A DNA stretch of 13,899 nt from JBEVMS01 sp040508515 (GTDB lineage Bacteria > Pseudomonadota > Gammaproteobacteria > Xanthomonadales > Rhodanobacteraceae): assembly GCA_040508515.1 (NCBI GenBank), contig JBEVMS010000085.1, positions 1-13,899 on the forward strand. The letters are read 5' to 3'. A model generated the notes under the pieces. The model had not been told where the DNA came from, did no database searches, and saw only the letters and a program-made list of their open reading frames with translations. The position numbers and the translations under genes were made by a program. Below, piece by piece: positions 7,949 through 13,621 of this stretch; positions within the stretch are counted from its first letter, which is position 1; the number at the start of each line of letters is the position of its first letter.

Positions 7949-8296
7949 CCGCACTTTATGTCCGTCCCTCACTGCCCGCGAATGTGCCTTAAGTCCGGTC
8001 CCTGCTGGAAGGCAGGGGCGGTCCCCTCGAATTTCGTGGGGACGCCGCCACCAAAACCATGCCATGACCCATGGCTGCCTAAAGTGTGCGCCAGGCCGCA
8101 CTTTTGTGCGTGCGAAAGTCTCTGCGAAGTGCTTGCGCGGGCCACCCTACTTTGGATGGCAAGTGGCGCAAAGGGTTTGTCATCCGAGGTTTCCAAGATT
8201 CGGATTTGCCATGCTCCTAGAGCCGCCCGGCGTGCAGTGTGGCGGTGCAGCCTCGACTGCCCGCGAGGGCGTTGATGGGATGGCTTTAAAGTGCGG
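7949..8296. repeat. segment bounded by 20-nt imperfect inverted repeats
   Basis: Read on the - strand, 7968-7949 is GGGACGGACATAAAGTGCGG. Read on the + strand, 8277-8296 is GGGATGGCTTTAAAGTGCGG. They match at 16 of 20 positions, including the shared 10-mer TAAAGTGCGG. Two further related copies lie inside: CCGCACTTT (8096-8104) and ATGGCT..AAAGTGTGCG (8071-8090), which pair with each other as a stem. I see no target-site duplication just outside the ends (CATG left, TTAC right). The 348-bp unit resembles a MITE-like or other non-autonomous repeat, but it carries no transposase and its copy number cannot be known from one window. Confidence 0.45.
8000..8049. repeat. two adjacent hairpins
   Basis: The first stem is CCCTGC (8000-8005) with GCAGGG (8012-8017) around TGGAAG. 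The second is GGCGG-TCCCC (8017-8026) with GGGGA-CG-CCGCC (8038-8049), ten pairs with a two-base bulge. Its loop contains the short palindrome CGAA-T-TTCG. The two stems share one base, so they can nearly stack. No T-run follows on either strand, so this is not an ordinary terminator. Confidence 0.5.
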
Positions 8297-8386
8297 TTAC
8301 CGGCCAAGGTCTAGAAGACTGCTTTGAGGCCGCGCACGCTCGATCCCTGGTCTGCCTTGAATGACGCACGGCCACGGCGGTGAAGC

Positions 8387-9139
8387 CTAATCACTATGTA
8401 ATTCGGCGACGAAGTCGTAGATGTCGCCGCGGTACCAGGAGCTGGTGAATTCGACCACCCGGCCATCCTCAAGGAAACTGCGTCGTTCGATGTTGAGGCC
8501 GGCGCTGCCCGGGGCGACATGCAGCAGGCGTGCCTGCTGCGCGCCCAGCAGCACGGCGCGCAGGCGTTGCAGGGCGCGGCGTGGGCGGCAGCCCAGGGTT
8601 TCCAGGATTTCGTAGAGTGAGTCGCGCACCAGTTGCGGATCGGGCAACAGGGCCGCCGGTACCACCGTGCGCTCGATCGCCAACGGCTCGTCCTCGCCGT
8701 AGCGCACCCGGTACAGGCGCACCACCAGCGCGCCGGGCGACAGGTTCAAGGCCATCGATTCTTCCGGGGTGACCTCGCCGATGGAGCGCTCGAAAAATTC
8801 CGAACGCGGGCTGAGTCCGCGCGCACGCAGATCCTCGGTGAAGCTGGTCAGCCGCGACATTGGCTTGACGATGCGTTCGGCGACAAAAGTGCCAGCGCCG
8901 TGACGCTGGGTCAGCAGGCCTTCCTCGACCAGGCCGGCGATCGCTTTGCGCACGGTGACGCGGGAAAGCGTCAGCGCCTTGGACAGGTCGCGTTCGCTGG
9001 GCAGCGCGTGGCCCGCTTCGATGTCGCCGTGCTCGACCACATTGCGGATCGCCCGGCGCAGGCGCAGGTAAGCCAGCGGCTGGCGGGAGGCGCTGTCGCG
9101 GCCGAGGCGGCGGTATTCACTGACTAAGGCGGTTTCCAT
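8387..9139 (-). CDS. GntR-family (HutC subfamily) transcriptional regulator with UTRA domain
   Basis: One-component DNA-binding regulator, likely a repressor released by a sugar or sugar-phosphate ligand. With the start at 9139 it has 250 residues, the normal HutC-type length. Residues about 22-88 form the winged helix, with the GntR signature LPSERDLSKAL, LSRVTVRKAIAGLVEEGLL and the wing RHGAGTFV. Residues about 95-240 form the UTRA ligand domain, including the marker pieces LSPGALVVRLYRVR, PLAIERTVVPA and EFTSSWYRGDIYDF. An in-frame ATG at 9193 would add 18 residues with no family match and would place the repeat elements inside the gene. Neither start has a good ribosome site, and 9139 may be leaderless. 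The gene is divergent from zwf, and both promoters carry the same tandem TGGT motif. I infer autoregulation plus control of the Entner-Doudoroff genes. The ligand is unknown. Confidence 0.88.
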   Translation of the reverse strand: METALVSEYRRLGRDSASRQPLAYLRLRRAIRNVVEHGDIEAGHALPSERDLSKALTLSRVTVRKAIAGLVEEGLLTQRHGAGTFVAERIVKPMSRLTSFTEDLRARGLSPRSEFFERSIGEVTPEESMALNLSPGALVVRLYRVRYGEDEPLAIERTVVPAALLPDPQLVRDSLYEILETLGCRPRRALQRLRAVLLGAQQARLLHVAPGSAGLNIERRSFLEDGRVVEFTSSWYRGDIYDFVAELHSD

Positions 9140-9146
9140 GCCAGGA

Positions 9147-9175
9147 AAGATACCAATTGCTAACCAGTCGGGCAA
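9147..9175 (-). promoter_or_regulatory. predicted promoter and tandem TGGT operator of the GntR regulator gene
   Basis: On the - strand TTGCCC (9175-9170) is followed after exactly 17 bases by TATCTT (9152-9147), preceded by TG-G as an extended -10. TGGT occurs at 9166-9163 and again at 9155-9152, an 11-bp direct spacing. The second copy is part of the extended -10. Transcription would begin at about 9141-9139, at or next to the ATG. The elements match the consensus only partly, and the support comes from the mirrored arrangement before zwf. Confidence 0.5.
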
Positions 9176-9221
9176 TGACCATGTGTTTTTCATCGCTGGT
9201 CATAAGCGATATCTTTGCCCG
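9169..9221. repeat. inverted repeat with one split arm in the regulator-zwf intergenic region
   Basis: The left arm is CGGGCAATGACCA (9169-9181). Its complement appears on the right as TGGTCAT (9197-9203) and TGCCCG (9216-9221), separated by 12 bases. Inside the right side, AGCGAT (9205-9210) is also the inverse of ATCGCT (9192-9197), giving a nested second dyad. The left arm overlaps the predicted -35 of the regulator gene. Confidence 0.6.
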
Positions 9222-9232
9222 ATCACGGGTTT

Positions 9233-9251
9233 AGCCAAGCTGGTGTTGGCT
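9233..9251. repeat. short perfect inverted repeat upstream of zwf
   Basis: AGCCAA (9233-9238) and TTGGCT (9246-9251) flank a 7-base spacer, GCTGGTG. It could be a further protein-binding dyad in the divergent control region. There is no T-run. Confidence 0.4.
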
Positions 9252-9300
9252 GAGTTGCCGTCATGTCGACGAAACCGCATCCCTTCACGCTGGCAGATTC

Positions 9301-9320
9301 TGGTATCTGACTGGTATGAT
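9301..9320 (+). promoter_or_regulatory. predicted zwf promoter with tandem TGGTAT operator
   Basis: TGGTAT occurs at 9301-9306 and 9312-9317, again with 11-bp spacing. The second copy runs into TATGAT (9315-9320), a good -10 that becomes an extended -10 (TGG-TATGAT). The -35 region is poor, which extended -10 promoters tolerate. Transcription would start near 9326, giving a leader of about 60 bases that contains the zwf ribosome site GAGG (9376-9379). A protein bound to the repeat would cover the -10 and the spacer, so repression is the simplest reading. Confidence 0.55.
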
Positions 9321-9386
9321 CGTTGACATCCCCGGCGCGTGACGACTCGCGCGTCGTATCTTCCCGCATTGCGTCGAGGTGAACCC

Positions 9387-10859
9387 GTGACGGCATCTTC
9401 TTCTCAACCGGTCGAATCGTTCGATCTGGTCATCTACGGCGGCACCGGCGACCTGGCGGTGCGCAAACTGTTGCCGGCGCTGTTCCATCGCTTTTTGGAC
9501 GGCCAAATTCCGCACAGCAGCCGTATCGTCGGCGTGGCGCGCGCGCCGCTCAGCGCAGACGACTATCGCAACACGGTCAGCCAGTCGATCGCCAAGTTGG
9601 CCGCTGACGTGCCCGCCGAGCAGACCGCGGCTTTCCTTGAGCTGATCGGCTATCGCTCGCTGGATGCACGCAAGGACGACGGCTGGGACGAGTTCGCCGA
9701 GATGTTGAGCCAGCGCCCGGACAACGTGCGGGTGTTCTATCTGTCCACCTCGCCGGACCTGTTCTCGGCGATCTGCCAGCGGCTGGGTTCGTACGGGCTC
9801 AACCACGGCCAGTCGCGGGTGGTGTTGGAGAAACCGATCGGTCACGACCTGGCCAGCGCCAACAAGATCAACGATGACGTCGGCCAGGTGTTCAGCGAAT
9901 CGCAGACCTTCCGCATCGACCATTACCTGGGCAAGGAGACGGTGCAGAACCTGTTGGCACTGCGCTTCGGCAACGCGCTGTTCGAGCCGCTGTGGAACGC
10001 CGAGCACATCGAGCATGTGCAGATCACCGTGGCCGAAACGGTCGGCGTCGGTCATCGCGCCGGCTATTACGACGGCTCCGGCGCGATGCGCGACATGGTG
10101 CAGAACCACATCCTGCAACTGCTGTGCATGGTCGCGATGGAGCCGCCGGCGGCGCTCAGCCCCGACGCGGTGCGCGACGAGAAGCTCAAGGTGCTTCGCA
10201 GCCTCAAGCCGATCGACGACAGCAACGCCGGCCAGTTGACCGTGCGTGGTCAGTACCGCGCCGGCGTCGCCGAGGGCGAGTCGGTCAAGGGCTACCAGGA
10301 CGAGCTCGCCTCCAAGTCGCACACCGAAACCTTCGTGGCGTTGAAGGCCGAGATCGCCAACTGGCGCTGGGCCGGCGTGCCGTTCTATCTGCGCACCGGC
10401 AAGCGCCTGCCCGAGCGTGTCTCCGAGATCGTGGTGACCTTCCGTGCGGTGCCGCATTCGATCTTCGATCCCAGCAGCGGTCCGTTGCAGCAGAACCGGC
10501 TGGTCTTGCGGCTGCAGCCGGACGAGGGCGTCAAGCTGTGGCTGACCATCAAGCACCCCGGTCCCGGCGGGCTGCGCTTGCGGCACATCCCGCTGGACAT
10601 GAGCTTCGTCGAGGCGTTCGGCGTGCAGCAGCCCGATTCCTACGAGCGCCTGCTGATGGACGTGGTGCGCGGCAATCCGACCTTGTTCATGCGTCGCGAT
10701 GAAGTCGAGGCGGCGTGGTTGTGGGCCGATCCGATCCTGGCCGCCTGGGCCAACAGCGGCGATGCACCCAAGCCCTACACCGCCGGTACCTGGGGCCCGA
10801 GCGCCGCGGTCGCGTTGATCGAGCGCGACGGCAGCACCTGGAACGAAGACACCGAATAA
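9387..10859 (+). CDS. zwf: glucose-6-phosphate 1-dehydrogenase
   Basis: Cytosolic enzyme oxidising glucose-6-phosphate to 6-phosphogluconolactone with NAD(P)+, the entry step to the Entner-Doudoroff and oxidative pentose phosphate routes. The product is 490 residues, the usual length. Visible are the dinucleotide-binding motif YGGTGDLAVRKL (about 17-28), EKPIG (about 148-152), the substrate-binding and active-site segment FRIDHYLGKETVQN (175-188, with His179 and Lys183) and the likely catalytic base His241 in VQNHILQ. GTG at 9387 is chosen because GAGG lies seven bases upstream and the protein then begins just before the Rossmann fold. An earlier in-frame GTG at 9339 has no ribosome site. It is first of the zwf-pgl-edd-eda series, with pgl starting 11 bp after its stop. 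Control probably comes from the divergent GntR regulator. Confidence 0.97.
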   Translation: MTASSSQPVESFDLVIYGGTGDLAVRKLLPALFHRFLDGQIPHSSRIVGVARAPLSADDYRNTVSQSIAKLAADVPAEQTAAFLELIGYRSLDARKDDGWDEFAEMLSQRPDNVRVFYLSTSPDLFSAICQRLGSYGLNHGQSRVVLEKPIGHDLASANKINDDVGQVFSESQTFRIDHYLGKETVQNLLALRFGNALFEPLWNAEHIEHVQITVAETVGVGHRAGYYDGSGAMRDMVQNHILQLLCMVAMEPPAALSPDAVRDEKLKVLRSLKPIDDSNAGQLTVRGQYRAGVAEGESVKGYQDELASKSHTETFVALKAEIANWRWAGVPFYLRTGKRLPERVSEIVVTFRAVPHSIFDPSSGPLQQNRLVLRLQPDEGVKLWLTIKHPGPGGLRLRHIPLDMSFVEAFGVQQPDSYERLLMDVVRGNPTLFMRRDEVEAAWLWADPILAAWANSGDAPKPYTAGTWGPSAAVALIERDGSTWNEDTE

Positions 10860-10870
10860 GGAGCCGATCC

Positions 10871-11584
10871 ATGTCAGCAAGCGAGATCACCACCCAACGC
10901 TTCCCCGATAGTCAGGCGCTGGCCGCGGCGTTGGCCGCGCGCGTCGCCGCCGACCTGCGCCATGCCATCGCTGCGCGTGGACGCGCCGTACTGGCGGTTT
11001 CCGGCGGCAGCACGCCCAAGCACTTCTTCGAGCAACTGTCGCGCGCCGAACTGGACTGGAGCGCGGTCAGCGTAACCCTGGTCGACGAGCGCTGGGCGCC
11101 GGAAAGCAGCGAGCGGTCCAACGCGCGGCTGGTCAAAGCCGCCTTACTCACCAACCAGGCCGCGGCGGCGCGCTTCGTGCCGCTGTACCAGCCTGAGGCG
11201 GCCACGCCCGAGGCGGGGCTGGTGGCGCTGCGCACGCGGCTGGGCGAACTGCCGCCGCGCTTCGACGCGGTGATCTTGGGCATGGGCAACGACGGCCACA
11301 CCGCGTCGTTCTTTCCCGGCGCCGATCGCCTGAGCGAGGCGCTGGATCTCAACGGCAACGCGCGCGTGCTGCCCATCAATGCGGCCGGCGCGGGCGAGCC
11401 GCGGATCACCTTCACCCTGCCCGCGCTGCTGGATACCGCCGCGTTGTATCTGCACATCGAGGGCGACGCCAAGCGTGAAGTGCTGGACGCGGCCCAACTA
11501 GGACAGGACGCCGCCGCCGATTATCCGATCCGCGCGGTGCTGACGCAGACCCGCGTGCCGTTGACCGTGTACTGGTGCCCCTAA
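10871..11584 (+). CDS. pgl: 6-phosphogluconolactonase
   Basis: Cytosolic hydrolase that opens 6-phospho-D-glucono-1,5-lactone to 6-phosphogluconate, directly after Zwf in the pathway. The 237-residue product belongs to the NagB/SugarP isomerase-like (DevB-type) lactonases and shows all three family signatures: VSGGSTPK (43-50, phosphate binding), LVDERWAP (70-77), and LGMGNDGHTASFFPG (136-150), which carries the conserved His143 of the active site. The ribosome site AAGGAG (10858-10863) overlaps the zwf stop codon and stands seven bases before the ATG, so translation is likely coupled and zwf-pgl form one transcript. I see no glucokinase gene next to it. Confidence 0.95.
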   Translation: MSASEITTQRFPDSQALAAALAARVAADLRHAIAARGRAVLAVSGGSTPKHFFEQLSRAELDWSAVSVTLVDERWAPESSERSNARLVKAALLTNQAAAARFVPLYQPEAATPEAGLVALRTRLGELPPRFDAVILGMGNDGHTASFFPGADRLSEALDLNGNARVLPINAAGAGEPRITFTLPALLDTAALYLHIEGDAKREVLDAAQLGQDAAADYPIRAVLTQTRVPLTVYWCP

Positions 11585-11623
11585 ATTCGCCAGCGGGTGA
11601 TCGGCGTGGGGAGCCCGCAGGAG

Positions 11624-11636
11624 CGGCCCCCGGCCG
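11624..11636. repeat. small GC hairpin in the pgl-edd gap (possible REP-like remnant)
   Basis: CGGCC and GGCCG flank the 3-base loop CCC, within GGAGCGGCC..GGCCGAGC. The context resembles the GGAGCGGC-type palindromes scattered between genes in many gammaproteobacteria. The stem is short and no T-run follows, so it is not called a terminator. Confidence 0.3.
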
Positions 11637-11640
11637 AGCG

Positions 11641-11670
11641 TTGCACCGGCTTTCCCTCATTCACTATGTT
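11641..11670 (+). promoter_or_regulatory. weak candidate internal promoter for edd
   Basis: TTGCAC (11641-11646) and TATGTT (11665-11670) are separated by 18 bases just before edd, in an otherwise GC-rich gap. Both match the consensus only partly. The edd ribosome site GGAAG (11673-11677) begins three bases later, so the leader would be very short. Confidence 0.25.
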
Positions 11671-11684
11671 CTGGAAGTCATGTC

Positions 11685-13502
11685 ATGAGCACGCTCCATC
11701 CCGTTGTCGCCGAAGTCACCGAACGTCTGCGCGAGCGTAGTCGGGAGTCGCGCGCCGCGTATCTTGCGCGCATCGACGCGGCGGCCAACGGTGGCCCGTA
11801 TCGGGAGCAACTGTCCTGCGGCAACCTCGCGCACGGGTTCGCTGCCTGTGAGCCGACCGACAAGCACGCGTTGCGCAATGGTCGCGCGGCTAATGTCGGC
11901 ATCGTCAATTCGTATAACGACATGCTCTCGGCACATCAGCCGTACGAGCGCTACCCGGAGCTGATCCGTCGCGCCGCGCGCGCGGCGGGTTTCACCGCGC
12001 AGATGGCCGGCGGCGTGCCGGCGATGTGTGACGGCGTGACCCAGGGCCAGCCGGGCCTGGAGTTGTCGCTGTTCTCGCGCGACCTGATCGCGATGGCCAC
12101 GGCGGTGGCGCTATCGCACGACATGTTCGACGCGGCGCTGTACCTGGGCATCTGCGACAAGATCGTGCCAGGGCTGCTGATCGGCGCGCTATCGTTTGGC
12201 CATCTGCCCGGTGTGTTTATTCCCTCCGGCCCGATGCCGACCGGGATCGGCAACGAGCAGAAGTCCAAGGTGCGCCAGGCCTACGCCGAGGGCAAGGCCG
12301 GGCGCGAGGAACTGCTGGAGGCGGAGGCGGCCTCGTACCACACGGTCGGCACCTGCACGTTCTATGGCACCGCCAACTCCAATCAGATGCTGATGGAGAT
12401 CATGGGCCTGCACCTGCCCGGCGCCAGCTTCGTGGCGCCCAATACGCCGCTGCGCGACGCCTTGACCAGCGCGGCGGTCGAGCGCGCCGCGGCGATGAGC
12501 GCGCTGGGCGAGGGCTATCGGCCGATTGGCCGCATCGTCGATGAGCGCGCCATCGTCAACGGGGTGATCGGCCTGCACGCCACCGGCGGCTCGACCAATC
12601 ATCTGATGCATCTGGTGGCGATCGCGCGCGCCGCCGGCATCGAGCTGCGCTGGGACGATTTCGATGCGCTGTCCGCGGCGGTGCCGCTGCTGGCGCGGGT
12701 GTATCCCAACGGCTACGCTGACGTGAATCAGTTCCACGACGCCGGCGGCATGAGTTTCCTGATCGACCAGTTGCTGAGCGCCGGCCTGTTGCACGGCGAC
12801 GCGCTGGCGATCACCGGCGGCACCCTGGCCGATTACGTCAACCTGCCCACGCTGGATGCGCACGGCCAACTGCAGTCGCAGCCGGTGTCGAAAGTCAGCG
12901 GCAATCGCGGCGTGCTGCGCGGGATGGACGAACCGTTCCGCCGCGACGGCGGCCTGCGCATGCTCGACGGTAACCTCGGCCGCGCGGTGATCAAGGTGTC
13001 CTCGGTGCCGGACGATCGCCTGCTTATCGAGGCGCCGGCGCGGGTGTTCCACGAGCAGGACGACGTCAAGAAGGCCTTTGATCGTGGCGAGCTCAATCGC
13101 GATTTCGTCGCGGTGGTGCGCTTCCAGGGGCCACAGGCGATCGGCATGCCGGAGCTGCACAAGCTGACCCCGACGCTGGCCCTGTTGCAGGATCGCGGCC
13201 ACCGCGTGGCGCTGCTCACCGACGGGCGCATGTCCGGCGCCTCCGGGCGCGTGCCGGCGGCCATCCACGTCACACCCGAAGCGCTGGACGGCGGCGCCAT
13301 CGCCAAAATCCGGGACGGCGACATGATCCGGCTGGACGCGGTCAACGGCAAGCTCGACGTGCTGCTGGAGGATGCCGAACTCGCCGCGCGCGATAAGGCC
13401 ACCGCCGATCTGTCGCATCATCACGTCGGCATGGGGCGTGAGCTGTTCGGCCTGTTCCGGCAGGCCGCCGGTGCGGCAGATCGGGGCGCCGGCGTGTTCT
13501 AA
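11685..13502 (+). CDS. edd: phosphogluconate dehydratase (6-phosphogluconate dehydratase)
   Basis: Cytosolic iron-sulfur enzyme of the IlvD/Edd family, converting 6-phosphogluconate to 2-keto-3-deoxy-6-phosphogluconate (KDPG), the first committed Entner-Doudoroff step. The 605 residues match the usual Edd length. The expected cluster-binding cysteines are Cys115 in AMCDGVTQG, Cys157 in GICDKIVPG and Cys224 in GTCTFYGTANSNQM. Other family marks are NSYNDMLSAH (75-84), IPSGPMPTGI, HATGGSTNHLMHLVA and the C-terminal LTDGRMSGASGRVPAAIHV. The Edd call is favoured over dihydroxy-acid dehydratase by length, by the Edd-type SCGNLAHGFAA segment and by the adjacent eda. ATG 11685 has GGAAG seven bases upstream. 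An overlapping ATG at 11680 is out of frame. The 100-bp gap after pgl leaves room for separate control. As an Fe-S enzyme of this family it is expected to be oxidant-sensitive. Confidence 0.97.
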   Translation: MSTLHPVVAEVTERLRERSRESRAAYLARIDAAANGGPYREQLSCGNLAHGFAACEPTDKHALRNGRAANVGIVNSYNDMLSAHQPYERYPELIRRAARAAGFTAQMAGGVPAMCDGVTQGQPGLELSLFSRDLIAMATAVALSHDMFDAALYLGICDKIVPGLLIGALSFGHLPGVFIPSGPMPTGIGNEQKSKVRQAYAEGKAGREELLEAEAASYHTVGTCTFYGTANSNQMLMEIMGLHLPGASFVAPNTPLRDALTSAAVERAAAMSALGEGYRPIGRIVDERAIVNGVIGLHATGGSTNHLMHLVAIARAAGIELRWDDFDALSAAVPLLARVYPNGYADVNQFHDAGGMSFLIDQLLSAGLLHGDALAITGGTLADYVNLPTLDAHGQLQSQPVSKVSGNRGVLRGMDEPFRRDGGLRMLDGNLGRAVIKVSSVPDDRLLIEAPARVFHEQDDVKKAFDRGELNRDFVAVVRFQGPQAIGMPELHKLTPTLALLQDRGHRVALLTDGRMSGASGRVPAAIHVTPEALDGGAIAKIRDGDMIRLDAVNGKLDVLLEDAELAARDKATADLSHHHVGMGRELFGLFRQAAGAADRGAGVF

Positions 13503-13621
13503 ATAACCGCCGTGGCCGCTTGCGGTCGCGGCTTGGGGTGGCATCGGCTTGCTGTTAGCCTGCCCTCCTTTCTGACCCGCCACCGCCACGCGCGCTGGCG
13601 TCATCCGCATTGGAGAATCGC

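Larger units (their letters stand above)
7843..8386. other. 544-bp non-coding, structure-rich region
   Basis: No gene is supported here. Frames of up to about 110 codons exist on both strands but lack ribosome sites and known motifs. The 5' end holds the ribosome site of the RND gene. The rest is dense in inverted repeats: 8000-8017, 8017-8049, GCCATG/CATGGC at 8061-8075, AAAGTG/CACTTT at 8081-8104, a bulged stem at 8133-8171, ATCCGA/TCGGAT at 8182-8205, and GCCC-GCGA-GGGC (a GNRA-type loop) at 8259-8270. It is either a long leader or trailer between the same-strand regulator and RND genes, a small RNA locus, or a decayed repeat element. I recognise no known RNA family. Confidence 0.6.

Noticed and set aside
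7937..8307. Open frames of 110-112 codons on both strands in the 544-bp gap
   Set aside because: No ribosome sites and no recognisable domain. They span several hairpins, so the region is better explained as structured non-coding DNA.
9140..9193. 18-residue N-terminal extension of the GntR regulator from the ATG at 9193
   Set aside because: No ribosome site, no family counterpart, and it would make the tandem TGGT and promoter-like elements coding. The 250-residue form fits the family.
9323..9328. Perfect -35 hexamer TTGACA upstream of zwf
   Set aside because: No -10 hexamer lies at 15-19 bp. The nearest candidate, TATCTT at 9357, is 28 bp away, so it is probably chance or part of the leader.
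9339..9386. Earlier GTG start for zwf at 9339
   Set aside because: No ribosome site. GAGG at 9376-9379 points to the GTG at 9387, and the extra 16 residues precede the conserved N-terminus.
9285..10880. Long open frame on the - strand opposite zwf (531 codons)
   Set aside because: Antisense to a clearly conserved gene. The His/Gln/Arg/Ala-rich composition is typical of the complement of GC-rich coding DNA, and no family motif is seen.
13515..13532. GCCGC/GCGGC hairpin between edd and eda as a terminator
   Set aside because: Only a 5-bp stem with an 8-base loop and no T-run. The genes on both sides belong to one pathway and probably one transcript.
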